From Lentisphaeria bacterium (GTDB lineage: Bacteria > Verrucomicrobiota > Lentisphaeria > Oligosphaerales > Oligosphaeraceae): a DNA stretch of 42,107 nucleotides. The stretch is from the NCBI GenBank assembly GCA_028706165.1, contig JAQWBY010000003.1:1-42107 (forward strand), read 5' to 3'. The position numbers and the translations under genes are program-made. Below, one piece after another: positions 24,995-33,408 of the stretch (within the stretch, counting starts at the first letter, position 1; the number at the start of each line of letters is the position of its first letter). The notes beneath the pieces were generated by a model, which did no database searches, was not told the origin of the DNA, and saw nothing but the letters and a program-made list of their open reading frames with translations.

Positions 24995-26182
24995 ATGTTA
25001 TTGAGTTTGGCCCTGGTGCTGATATTGGGAATTGCCGCGGCGCAGTTGTGTGAGCGGCTGCGCTTACCGGGGTTGCTGGGCATGTTGCTGGTTGGTCTGG
25101 CGCTTGGGCCGCATGCGCTGGGGCTGCTTGACGAGCAGCTCATGGCCATAGCGCCGGATTTGCGGCAGCTGGCACTGGTGGTGATCTTGGCGCGGGTGGG
25201 GCTGTCGCTGCAACTGACTGAACTGCGGCGGGTCGGTCGCCCGGCCTTTCTGATGTGTTGGCTGCCGGCGCTGTTTGAGATCGCCGGCATTATCTGGTTG
25301 GCGCCATGGCTTTTGGGCGTGAGTATTCTTGAGGGGGCGATACTCGGCGCGGTGGTTGCGGCGGTGTCGCCGGCGGTCATTGTCCCGCGCATGTTGTCGC
25401 TGATGGACCGTGGTTATGGCGGTCGTAAAAGCATCCCGCAGCTGTTGGTTGCGGGCGCATCGGTGGACGACATTTTTGTGATCGTGCTGTTTACGTCTTT
25501 TGTGGCGATGGCTGCCGGTACGGGCGTGACGCTGGGTAGCGTCGTTCGCATACCGCTGGCGGTGGCATCGGGCGTGGCGGGTGGGATTGCGTTGGGATTG
25601 GCGTTAGCGGCGTTGTTTCGGCGTTTGGAGCTGCGGGATTCGCTCAAAGTGCTCATTTTTTTGAGTGTTGCCTTTTTCTGCATGGCCTTCGAGCAGCGTG
25701 TAGTCGCGCCTTTTTCGGCATTACTGGCGATTATCTGCATGGGCCTGACGCTGTTGCGGCGCGAGGCGGAGGTGGCGCGGCGTCTGGCGGTGAAATTCAG
25801 CAAAGTGTGGGTGGCTGCTGAGATACTGTTATTTGTGCTGGTTGGCGCGGCGGTTGACCTGCGTTATGCGTTGGCTGCCGGGGTACTGATTGTGCTGCTG
25901 GTGGTGTTGGCGTTGGTGTTCCGCATGGCTGGGGTGTGGTGCAGTCTGTTGGGAACGCCGTTGGCGGCGCCGGAGCGTTTTTTCTGCATGGTGTCGTACA
26001 TTCCCAAGGCGACGGTGCAGGCGGCCATTGGTGCGGTGCCCTTGGGCATGGGCCTGTCCTGTGGGCCGCTGGTGTTGGCGGTAGCCGTGGTGGCCATCTT
26101 GTTGACGGCGCCTTTGGGCGCCCTGGCGGTCGATCTGAGCTACCGGTTCTGCCTGGCGCAGGATCACGTGCCGAAGGGATGA
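24995..26182 (+). CDS. Cation/proton antiporter (CPA family)
   Basis: The protein has 395 residues, almost entirely hydrophobic, with about 11-12 membrane segments. 'LCERLRLPGLLGMLLVGLALGP' is the N-terminal signature of sodium/hydrogen exchangers (CPA1/CPA2). 'GAVVAAVSPAVIVPRML' (about 117-133) corresponds to the ion-binding unwound helix. 'VAGASVDDIFVIVLFTSF' (about 148-165) carries the pair of acidic residues expected in the core helix. It lacks the C-terminal TrkA-N/RCK domain of KefB-type proteins. It probably exchanges sodium or potassium for protons. It lies 42 bases after the GH42-like gene and could be cotranscribed, perhaps supporting sodium-coupled sugar uptake; this link is inference only. 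It converges with ogt. Confidence 0.85.
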   Translation: MLLSLALVLILGIAAAQLCERLRLPGLLGMLLVGLALGPHALGLLDEQLMAIAPDLRQLALVVILARVGLSLQLTELRRVGRPAFLMCWLPALFEIAGIIWLAPWLLGVSILEGAILGAVVAAVSPAVIVPRMLSLMDRGYGGRKSIPQLLVAGASVDDIFVIVLFTSFVAMAAGTGVTLGSVVRIPLAVASGVAGGIALGLALAALFRRLELRDSLKVLIFLSVAFFCMAFEQRVVAPFSALLAIICMGLTLLRREAEVARRLAVKFSKVWVAAEILLFVLVGAAVDLRYALAAGVLIVLLVVLALVFRMAGVWCSLLGTPLAAPERFFCMVSYIPKATVQAAIGAVPLGMGLSCGPLVLAVAVVAILLTAPLGALAVDLSYRFCLAQDHVPKG

Positions 26183-26211
26183 GCGCCTAGAAGGGGCGTT
26201 ACACCAGCCAT

Positions 26212-26703
26212 TCAGGCGTCGCTGGCGCTGGCCGCCTCCAGTTCGAGAAGCTGCCGTTTGATGGCCAGACCGGCCCGGAAGCCACCGGGGGCGCCATGGG
26301 CGGCAAGGACGCGATGGCAGGGGATGATGATGGCGATGGGGTTGCGATTGCATGCCTGGCCGACGGCGCGTGCCGCGCCGGGCTTGCCGATGGCTGCGGC
26401 CAGCTCGCCGTAGCTGCGGGTGTCGCCGTAGGGGATTGCACGCATGGCTATCCACACGCTCTGCTGGAAGGGCGTGCCAGCGGGCTGGATGGGCAGGGTG
26501 AAGACGCGGCGGTCGCCGGCGAAGTACTCGTGGAGCTCCGCACACGCCTGGCGCAGCAGGGGGTGGTGGTCGTTACGAACGCCACAGGCGTCGGGGGCGA
26601 CGTCATCGCCGGGCAGGCCGAGTTCGCAGATGGCATTGTTGCTGGCCACAATGCGTAGGGTGCCGATGGTTGATGCAAGGGTAGTGAAGACCTTGTCGCT
26701 CAT
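26212..26703 (-). CDS. ogt: Methylated-DNA--protein-cysteine methyltransferase
   Basis: The protein has 163 residues. The active-site block 'NPIAIIIPCHRVLAAHGAPGGFRAGLAIKRQLLELE' contains the PCHRV motif whose cysteine accepts methyl groups from O6-methylguanine. Upstream, 'PFQQSVWIAMRAIPYGDTRSYGELAAAIGKPGAARAVGQACNRNP' is the DNA-binding helix-turn-helix with the conserved arginine finger region. Length fits Ogt, not the longer two-domain Ada. The reaction is suicidal direct repair of alkylated DNA. The start at 26703 has a good ribosome site (aggag). It follows the MATE gene by 15 bases on the same strand, so the two are probably cotranscribed. Confidence 0.95.
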   Translation of the reverse strand: MSDKVFTTLASTIGTLRIVASNNAICELGLPGDDVAPDACGVRNDHHPLLRQACAELHEYFAGDRRVFTLPIQPAGTPFQQSVWIAMRAIPYGDTRSYGELAAAIGKPGAARAVGQACNRNPIAIIIPCHRVLAAHGAPGGFRAGLAIKRQLLELEAASASDA

Positions 26704-26718
26704 GCCTGGTGCTCCTGA

Positions 26719-28086
26719 TTATGCGGGACTGATGTCCTGGCCGTCAGCTGGCAGGCGATGGACGAAGCGCCAGGCGACGACCACCGCGATGACGCCGGAG
26801 AGGACGTCGCTGGCCAGCCGCGCCAAGAAGAGCCCGGGGAGACTGCCGAGGACCATGGCCAGCAGCGACAGCGGGATGTGCAGGCCGACAATGCGCATGG
26901 CTTTGAGCCAGGCGTCGGTGTTGGGGCGACCACAGCCCGTGAAGGCGAAGCCCGCGAAGCGGAATATCTCGACCATGAACAGGCCGTAGGGGATAATGCG
27001 CAGGTACGTGATCATGATTTCCTGCACGGACTGTTCGGGCGTGAAGAAGACGACGATCTTCGGAGCGAAGATGATGAAGACGGCGCCCATGGCGATGAGG
27101 AAGAACGCAGCGGCGCCAATGGCGAAGCGGAGGCACTGGCGCACACGGCTGTAGAGTTTGGCACCGTAGTTCTGGGCGATCATGGGCATGAGGGTGATGC
27201 CGACGGCCATGGGGAAGACGAAGGCGACCATCTCCAGACGACTGGCGGCTGAAACGGCGGCGACGGCGGTATCGCCAAAGGACGCGGTGATGCGGGTGGT
27301 GACGGCGTTGCCGATGGGAAAGAGCAACATGCCGAGAATACCCGGGATGGCATAGCGGATGATGGTCCGCCATGCCTCGAACAGCCGGGGCAGGGCGATG
27401 CGGCGGAAATGCAGCAGCTCGGCTTGGCGGAGGATAACGATGATGACCATGGCAGAGACCATCTGTGACAGCACGGTGGCGATGGCGGCGCCGCGGATGC
27501 CCATGCCGGGAACGGGCCCGAAGCCGAAGATGAAGAGGGGGTCGAGGACAATGTTGACGAGCATGCCCAGGATGGTCATACTGCTGGCGCTTTTGGGCTT
27601 GCCGGCGGCAATGAGCGCTTTGTTGCCTTCCATGCTCAGGCCGGCAGTGAAGCAGCCGAAATACCACACGTCCATGTAACGGCGGACTTGTACGAGTGTC
27701 TCGCCTTCGGCCCCGAAGGCCGCAAAAAGCCAGTTGGCGCTGGCGATGCCGATGGCCGCCAGCAGGACGGCGATGATGCTGACTAGGAGCATGCCGGAAC
27801 TCACCAGCAGCGCGGCTTGTTTGCTGTCGTTGCGGCCAAGCGCGTGGGCCATGGTCGCCATGATGCCGCCGCCAGTGCCGTGGAAAATACAGCCAACCAA
27901 CATAACGACGGGAAAGGTGAAGCCCATCGCGGCCAGTGGCGCTTCGCCACCGAGCTGGCCCACAAAAAAGGTGTCGGCAATGTTGTAGCCGGACATGGCC
28001 AACGTGCCGGCCAGCATGGCACAGGCCGTCTTCAGCATGGTCGTGCCAACTGGCCCGTGGGTGTACTCTGCTTTGATGGAACTCAT
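26719..28086 (-). CDS. MATE family efflux transporter
   Basis: The protein has 455 residues with about 12 membrane segments in two similar halves. Landmarks include 'YNIADTFFVGQLGGEAPLAAMGFTFPV' near the N-terminus, a very common MATE opening. 'GNKALIAAGKPKSASSMTILGMLVNIVLDPLFIFGFG' at the end of the first half and 'AVAAVSAASRLEMVAFVFPMAVGITLMPMIAQNYGAK' in the second half are also typical. MATE proteins export drugs or organic cations in exchange for sodium or protons across the inner membrane. The substrate is unknown. It heads a two-gene unit with ogt. Its 5' end faces the first 9-bp tandem array, which lies 49 bases upstream of its start. Confidence 0.92.
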   Translation of the reverse strand: MSSIKAEYTHGPVGTTMLKTACAMLAGTLAMSGYNIADTFFVGQLGGEAPLAAMGFTFPVVMLVGCIFHGTGGGIMATMAHALGRNDSKQAALLVSSGMLLVSIIAVLLAAIGIASANWLFAAFGAEGETLVQVRRYMDVWYFGCFTAGLSMEGNKALIAAGKPKSASSMTILGMLVNIVLDPLFIFGFGPVPGMGIRGAAIATVLSQMVSAMVIIVILRQAELLHFRRIALPRLFEAWRTIIRYAIPGILGMLLFPIGNAVTTRITASFGDTAVAAVSAASRLEMVAFVFPMAVGITLMPMIAQNYGAKLYSRVRQCLRFAIGAAAFFLIAMGAVFIIFAPKIVVFFTPEQSVQEIMITYLRIIPYGLFMVEIFRFAGFAFTGCGRPNTDAWLKAMRIVGLHIPLSLLAMVLGSLPGLFLARLASDVLSGVIAVVVAWRFVHRLPADGQDISPA

Positions 28087-28134
28087 AAAGATTTTGTTCT
28101 TGGACAGGGGGGAAGGGGAACAGGGGGAAAATCG

Positions 28135-28251
28135 TTGATCGGACTGATCAGACCGATGGGACGTACGGGACGTATGGGACGTATAGGTCTCATGCGTCTT
28201 ATACGTCCTATACGTCCTATACGTCCTATACGTCCTATACGTCCTATAGGT
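28135..28251. repeat. 9-bp tandem array 1, facing arms
   Basis: Thirteen 9-base units run in unbroken 9-base phase. On the plus strand the left side consists of ggacgtatg-like units and the right side of the complement (tatacgtcc). Arms 28159-28185 and 28200-28226 can pair at 24 of 27 positions, with the three differences being G-T type, around the 14-base loop at 28186-28199. The right side has extra copies. The first units (gatcgga, gatcaga) resemble the units of arrays 2 and 3. The array lies between the MATE start and the end of the efflux operon. Confidence 0.88.
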
Positions 28252-28305
28252 CCACCAACAAGCCCGCTGGACAAACCGTCGCTTTGGCGGCGCTGAGAGA
28301 AGACC

Positions 28306-28608
28306 TCAGATATCGCCGGTCATTTTTTCGACGGGTAGTTGGAATGCCTTGATGCCCTCGTGGGTGCCGATTTCGTCGCGGATGGTTTGGATCGTGGCCA
28401 TGATATTGTCTGCCATGGCTTCGTCGGTGACGATCATGAGGGCGGTGTTTGCGCCTGGCCAGACGTTGTCGTCCATCTTGGGGCCGCTGCTGACGCCTTT
28501 GCCGACGAGTCGCGGCCACTGGGTGTAGCAGGTGACGCCGAGTTTATCGATGGCGTCGTGGACTTCTTCCTGGATGGAGATATTAAAGACGATGATGATC
28601 ATTTTCAT
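28306..28608 (-). CDS. PII-like small signalling protein
   Basis: The protein has 100 residues with a good ribosome site (aagga) before the ATG at 28608. 'MKMIIIVFNISIQEEVHDAIDKLGV' followed by 'YTQWPRLVGKG', 'WPGANTALMIVTDEAMADNIMATI' and 'GIKAFQLPVEKM' matches a PII/CutA-like ferredoxin fold family of about 100 residues, often called PG0823-like. There is no T-loop uridylylation tyrosine in the GlnB context, so this is not a classical nitrogen PII protein. It is the last gene of the efflux operon, 33 bases after the RND pump. Position suggests it senses a ligand or modulates the transporter; this is inference. Confidence 0.7.
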   Translation of the reverse strand: MKMIIIVFNISIQEEVHDAIDKLGVTCYTQWPRLVGKGVSSGPKMDDNVWPGANTALMIVTDEAMADNIMATIQTIRDEIGTHEGIKAFQLPVEKMTGDI

Positions 28609-28641
28609 GGCGGGTATTTCCTTGCGTTGCCTGGTATTTGG

Positions 28642-31600
28642 TCAGGCCTGGGCGGTGCTGGCGGCGGGTTGTTTGTCTTTGGCGAGAAGACTGTAGAGGG
28701 TCGGGATGAACACCAGGGTGACCAGAGTGGAGATACAGAGACCGCCAATGATGGCGACGCTCAGCGGCGACCACAGTTCGGAGCCGGTGGCTCGCGACAT
28801 GGCCATGGGCAGCATGCCGAAGACGGTGGTGAGGGTGGTCATCAGCACGGGGCGGAGGCGTTGGCGGCCGGCCATGGTGATGGCTTGGCGGACGGGTATT
28901 TTTCGCGCCACGAGGATATTGATGAAGTCGATCAAGACGATGGCGTTGTTGACGACAGTGCCGACCAGCATGATCAGGCCGATGAAGGACATGATATTGA
29001 GGGTCATGCCGGTGAGGGCCAGGGCAAAAATAGCACCGGCAAAGGCGAAGGGGATGGAAAACATGACAATGAAAGGCGCCAGGTAGGACTCGAACTGCGC
29101 GGCCATGATCATGTAGACCAGCAGGACGCCGAGGACGAGCATCAGCGTGAGGTCGCCAAAGGCCTTGCCTTGTTCCTTGATTTGGCCGTCGTAGTCAATG
29201 GCGACGCCGGGGGGCAGGATGATGTGGTCGGCGATGGCCCGTTTGAGGTCGGCGCCGACTTCGCCGAGAGAGCGGCCATAGACATCGAGCTGGAGGTAGA
29301 TCACGCGCTCCTGACCGGTACGGTTGATGGTGACCGGCCCGAGCTCCTCCGTGACCGTCGCGAAGGAATCCAGACGGATGCGATTGCCGTTAACGCTGAT
29401 TTCGCTGTTGAGGATGTCGTTGACCGTGCGGCGCTCGACTTCGCCGAGCTGCACGAAAATCTCGTATTCATCCTCGCCTTCGCGGAACTGACTGGCTTCG
29501 TTGCCATAGAAAAGTGTGCGGATGGACGAGACAATGTTGACGACGTTCACGCCAAGCACGGCGGCGGCTTCGCGGTCAATATTGATGACCAGTTCGCGGT
29601 TGCCGCTATCAAAGGTGATGATCGGGTCTTTGCAGCCAGGGATATCCAGGGCCAGCGAACGGATTTTCTGGGCGATATCCAAGGTGGTGTCCAGATCGTA
29701 GCCGAGGATTTGAACGACAATTGGCTTTTCGTTGTTGCCGCCCATGATGCGGCTCATCAGGCGGTTGGAGGTGGCCAAGGACACCCGGTCGAATTCGGGC
29801 CAGCCACGCAGCTCGCTGAGCACCGCTTCGCCGAGTTCGGCGACGCCGTAGGGGCGTTCTTCCAGTGGCAGGAGTTTGATGTTGACTTGGCCGATGTGGG
29901 AGCCGCGGCCGCCCCAGCCGCTGGAAGCGCGGCCAGCGCGCCAGTTGGTGAAACGCACCGCGCTGTCACGCGACTGGCCGAACTCATCCGGCGGGATGTG
30001 GCCGTTGAGGGCGACGATGAGTTCTTTTTCCTTCTGGTAAATAGTGTCGACGATCTTGCGGCCGGTGTGGGCGGTGAGTTCGGCGCGGGTGGATACGGGC
30101 AGCTGAAAACGGATGGTCATCTCGCCCGTGTCTTGATCGGGGGTGAATTCGGTGCCGACGAAGGGGATGGTCAACACGCCCGCGCCAATCACCAGCGCGG
30201 CAAAAATAACGACGGCGCTGCGATGCGCCAGACTGAGACCGAGGAGATTGCCGTAGGCGCGCTCGAAGGCGAGAAAATAGCCTTCAGTGCGCAGGTAGAG
30301 TCGGCGGTTCCATGATTGCTTTTTGCTGGCTTCGTCGATTTCGCGTTTACTGCGGGGGATGGTTTTGAGCAGTTTTGAGCTCAACATGGGGGTGAGCGTG
30401 AGGGCGCAGGCCAGACTGGCCAGCAGAGTTGCCGTGACCAGGCCGCCGAGCTGTCGGAACATGATGCCGGAGGCGCCTTCGACGAAGACCAGGGGCAGGA
30501 AGACGCAGATGGTGGTTGCCGTCGAGGCCAGCAGGGACAGACTCACCTCCGAGGCAGCGAACATGGACGCCTCGCGCACTTTCACGCCGCGGTTGACCTG
30601 GCTGGTGATGTTCTCCAGGACGACAATGGCGTTATCGACCACCATGCCGATGGCGATGGCTAGGGCCGACAGACTGATCATGTTGATGGTCCAGCCCATG
30701 AAATACATGAAGCAGAAGGCGATGATCAGCGAGAAGGGAATGGTCAGGACAATCACCAGCGAGGTGCGGATGTTGCGCAGGAAGAAAAAGGACACCAGAA
30801 TTACGAACAGGCCGCCCCAGTACACCGTGCCCTTGACGTTGTTGATGGATTGCGTGATGAAGGTGCTGGAGTCGTTGACAATGAAGAATTCGATATCGCG
30901 GGGAACCACGGATTCCAGCCGAGACAGCTCGGCCAGAACGGCTTCGCAGACTTCGACGGTATTGGCGCCGCTGCGTTTCTGGACGATCATGATCATGCCG
31001 TCGCGCCCCATGGTTTCGACGTACTGGGTGATTTCCTCGAAAGAGTCAGTGATCTGGGCGATGTCCTTGAGGCGGACGATGGCGCCATCCTTCTGCAGGA
31101 GTGGAATTTCCTTGATTTGATCGGGGCTGACGTAATCGCCGAGGATGCGGATAGTGTACTCGATGATGCCGATCTTGAGGTTGCCGGCGGGTAGCGTGCG
31201 GTTTTCGTTGGCGATGGCGTTTTCGATGTCGGTCAGAGTCAGGCCGTAGCCCGCGAGGCGTTCACGGGAAAGAGTGACGTTGATCTGGCGTTTCAGGCCA
31301 CCAAAGGCGTCAACCGCGCCGACGCCTTCCAGGCGCTGCAGGGGCTGGAAGACTTCGTCGTCGATGATTTCGTAGAGTTTTTCGATGCTTTCGCGGGCGG
31401 TGACGCCAATCACCATGACGGGCATGGACGCCGAGTCAAATTTGTAGATGGCGGGGTCGTCGACGTCGTCGGGAAGATTGCGTTTGACGGCGTCGATTTT
31501 TGAGCGCACGTCGTTGCTGGCTTCGTCGATGTTGGTACCCCAGGCGAACTGGCAGGAGATAGTCGAGCGGCCCTCGGAGGTCGTGGAGCGGATTTCGTCG

Positions 31601-31830
31601 AGGTTAGCGACGGACCCGAGGCGTTTTTCGAGGACGCGGGTGACTTTTTGTTCCACGTCCTCGCAGGACGCGCCCTGCCAGGTGGTGGCGACGGTGACGC
31701 GCGTGGGCTCGATTTCGGGGGTGAGGTCCACGCCGAGTTTCAGCAGGCAGATGATGCCGAGAGCGAGGACGGCGAGGAAGAGCATGGCGGTGGCAACGGG
31801 GCGGTTAACGCCGAATTCTGGTAGTTTCAT
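28642..31830 (-). CDS. RND efflux pump, inner-membrane permease (HAE type)
   Basis: The protein has 1062 residues, the normal size for AcrB-type trimers with 12 membrane helices and two large periplasmic loops. It begins 'MKLPEFGVNRPVATAMLFLAVLALG', the usual first helix, followed by 'PTRVTVATTWQGASCEDVEQKVTRVLE'. The proton-relay helix reads 'IAIGMVVDNAIVVLENI' with Asp399. The paired helix in the second half is 'LIMLVGTVVNNAIVLIDFIN'. Asp-Asn in place of Asp-Asp is common in the non-enteric HAE branch. It is driven by proton influx and exports hydrophobic or amphiphilic compounds through the TolC-like channel. No clear ribosome site precedes the start; a 99-base spacer with a dispersed motif separates it from the adaptor gene. 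Confidence 0.95.
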   Translation of the reverse strand: MKLPEFGVNRPVATAMLFLAVLALGIICLLKLGVDLTPEIEPTRVTVATTWQGASCEDVEQKVTRVLEKRLGSVANLDEIRSTTSEGRSTISCQFAWGTNIDEASNDVRSKIDAVKRNLPDDVDDPAIYKFDSASMPVMVIGVTARESIEKLYEIIDDEVFQPLQRLEGVGAVDAFGGLKRQINVTLSRERLAGYGLTLTDIENAIANENRTLPAGNLKIGIIEYTIRILGDYVSPDQIKEIPLLQKDGAIVRLKDIAQITDSFEEITQYVETMGRDGMIMIVQKRSGANTVEVCEAVLAELSRLESVVPRDIEFFIVNDSSTFITQSINNVKGTVYWGGLFVILVSFFFLRNIRTSLVIVLTIPFSLIIAFCFMYFMGWTINMISLSALAIAIGMVVDNAIVVLENITSQVNRGVKVREASMFAASEVSLSLLASTATTICVFLPLVFVEGASGIMFRQLGGLVTATLLASLACALTLTPMLSSKLLKTIPRSKREIDEASKKQSWNRRLYLRTEGYFLAFERAYGNLLGLSLAHRSAVVIFAALVIGAGVLTIPFVGTEFTPDQDTGEMTIRFQLPVSTRAELTAHTGRKIVDTIYQKEKELIVALNGHIPPDEFGQSRDSAVRFTNWRAGRASSGWGGRGSHIGQVNIKLLPLEERPYGVAELGEAVLSELRGWPEFDRVSLATSNRLMSRIMGGNNEKPIVVQILGYDLDTTLDIAQKIRSLALDIPGCKDPIITFDSGNRELVINIDREAAAVLGVNVVNIVSSIRTLFYGNEASQFREGEDEYEIFVQLGEVERRTVNDILNSEISVNGNRIRLDSFATVTEELGPVTINRTGQERVIYLQLDVYGRSLGEVGADLKRAIADHIILPPGVAIDYDGQIKEQGKAFGDLTLMLVLGVLLVYMIMAAQFESYLAPFIVMFSIPFAFAGAIFALALTGMTLNIMSFIGLIMLVGTVVNNAIVLIDFINILVARKIPVRQAITMAGRQRLRPVLMTTLTTVFGMLPMAMSRATGSELWSPLSVAIIGGLCISTLVTLVFIPTLYSLLAKDKQPAASTAQA

Positions 31831-31867
31831 AGGGATGTGGACCGTAATTCTGCTAGTTAATGCTTAC

Positions 31868-31892
31868 AACCACGAATGGACACGAATGAGAA
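31868..31892. repeat. Dispersed cacgaatg motif inside the efflux operon
   Basis: A 10-base direct repeat (cacgaatgga then cacgaatgag) preceded by aac lies in the 99-base gap between adaptor and pump genes. It resembles a motif I recall as frequent in intergenic regions of PVC and other bacterial genomes; only one copy is present here. Confidence 0.4.
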
Positions 31893-31929
31893 CGACGTGG
31901 TACTTGGTGTCCAGGATCGTCGGACGTCA

Positions 31930-33360
31930 TTATTTTTCGCCGGGGAGTTTGAGATTATTGCCTTCGATGCGGCGGATGGCGGCGCCGTCGGTGAGGCGGT
32001 GTTGGCCGACAACGACGACTTCGTCGCCTTCGTTGAGGCCGGCGAGGACTTCGACCTTGTTGGCGAAGCGGATGCCGAGTTTGGCGTCGACGGCGCGGAC
32101 CTTCTCGCCGGCGACGACGTAGACGATATTTTTGTCGAGGTTGCGGATGGGCAGGCCGGTGTCAATGGCGACGACATTGTCGCGGGATTCGATGAGCATA
32201 TCGACGGTGGCGTACATGCCGGGTTTGAGGCGGTAGTTGCCCTTGTCGTCCGGGGCGTTAGCGAGGACGATTTCGACCTGGGCGGTGCGGGTGGCCAGGT
32301 CGATGGCCGGGTAAATTTTGCTGATGATGCAGTCAATGACGTCACCGGGGAGGGATACCGTGCGGAGGCGGGCGCGAGTGCTGCCGGCACGGACTCGCGG
32401 CAGGTGATTCATGGGCACGGAGAGAATGACCTTGACCTGGTCCATGGCCAAAATGGTGACAATGGCCGTGGTGGGTGAGACCATCGCGCCGGGATCGACG
32501 TATTTTTTGCTGACGACGCCGTCCATGGGCGCGTAGAGCTTGGTTTCCGAGAGGTTGATTTCTGCCTGGTGGAGGGTGGCTTCGGCTTGTTGGAGGGCGG
32601 CTTCGGCCTGTTGGACGCTGGCTTTGCTGCGCTCAATGGCTGCTTGTGCCTGTTGGATAGCGGCCTCGGCGGAGCGGACTTGGGCTTCGGCGGCTTTTTC
32701 GGCGGCCTCGACCTTGTCGTAGTCGGCGCGAGCCTGGTCGGCGGCGGTTTCGGCCTGGTCGTAGTTCTGTTGGGTGGTGGCCTGCTTTTCGAGGAGGTTT
32801 TTTTGCCGTGCCAGCTCGCGTTCCTTGTCGGTGCGGGCGGCCTTAGCGGATGCCAGCGCGGCGCTGGCGCTGAGCAGTGCGGCGCGTTGTTGTTCGGTAT
32901 TGGCCTTGGCGTTGCTGAGGCCGGCGTTGCTGCTGAGCACGTCGGCTTCGGCAGCAGCTAGGGACGCTTGGGCGGCGGCCAGGGCGGCCTTGGCATTTGC
33001 CAGTTGCGACTTCCATTCGCGGTCATCGATAGTGGCGATCAGCTGGCCCTTTTTGACGCGGGTGCCTTCGGAAACGAGTACGTCGTTCTCGACGGCGAGG
33101 GTGCTGAGGCGGCCAGAGATTTTTGGTTTGATGTCAACGGCTTGCATGGCTTGGATATCGCCGTTGAACGTGAGCACTTCGTCGATGCGGGCTCTGCCGA
33201 CGCGGTCGGTCTGGACGGCGATGGCGCTGTCCCGGCGGCCGCCCTTGGCCTTTTGCGCTTCATTGTGTTTCTTTTGGACGGCGATCATGCCGTAGATACT
33301 GCCGGCGAGGATGGCGATCACGACCAGGGCGGTCAATACGGGAAGAATGACTTTTTTCAT
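31930..33360 (-). CDS. RND efflux periplasmic adaptor (membrane fusion protein)
   Basis: The protein has 476 residues. An N-terminal membrane anchor (about 1-28) is followed by the first biotinyl-lipoyl half 'IKPKISGRLSTLAVENDVLVSEGTRVKKGQLIATID'. A very long Ala/Gln-rich coiled-coil hairpin spans about residues 112-275. It ends with near-exact seven-residue repeats ('QQAEAALQQAEATLHQAEI'). The second lipoyl half 'LYAPMDGVVSKKYVDPGAMVSP' and the beta-barrel and membrane-proximal domains complete the HlyD/AcrA fold. It bridges the RND pump and the outer-membrane channel. The hairpin is longer than in AcrA, which may match a different channel length. A ribosome site (aagga) precedes the start. 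It lies between the channel and pump genes in the operon. Confidence 0.95.
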   Translation of the reverse strand: MKKVILPVLTALVVIAILAGSIYGMIAVQKKHNEAQKAKGGRRDSAIAVQTDRVGRARIDEVLTFNGDIQAMQAVDIKPKISGRLSTLAVENDVLVSEGTRVKKGQLIATIDDREWKSQLANAKAALAAAQASLAAAEADVLSSNAGLSNAKANTEQQRAALLSASAALASAKAARTDKERELARQKNLLEKQATTQQNYDQAETAADQARADYDKVEAAEKAAEAQVRSAEAAIQQAQAAIERSKASVQQAEAALQQAEATLHQAEINLSETKLYAPMDGVVSKKYVDPGAMVSPTTAIVTILAMDQVKVILSVPMNHLPRVRAGSTRARLRTVSLPGDVIDCIISKIYPAIDLATRTAQVEIVLANAPDDKGNYRLKPGMYATVDMLIESRDNVVAIDTGLPIRNLDKNIVYVVAGEKVRAVDAKLGIRFANKVEVLAGLNEGDEVVVVGQHRLTDGAAIRRIEGNNLKLPGEK

Positions 33361-33408
33361 ATGCGGGAGCGTCCTTGTGCTGGGAAATGACGATGTATAG
33401 GTGGTGAT

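Noticed and set aside
28135-28251. Possible CRISPR array
   Set aside because: Units are only 9 bases with no unique spacers, there are no cas genes, and units occur in both orientations.
28339-30315. Long plus-strand open frame of 658 codons opposite the RND pump
   Set aside because: Its composition (Asp/Gly/Glu/His-rich, no domain) is that of an antisense shadow of a strongly conserved gene.
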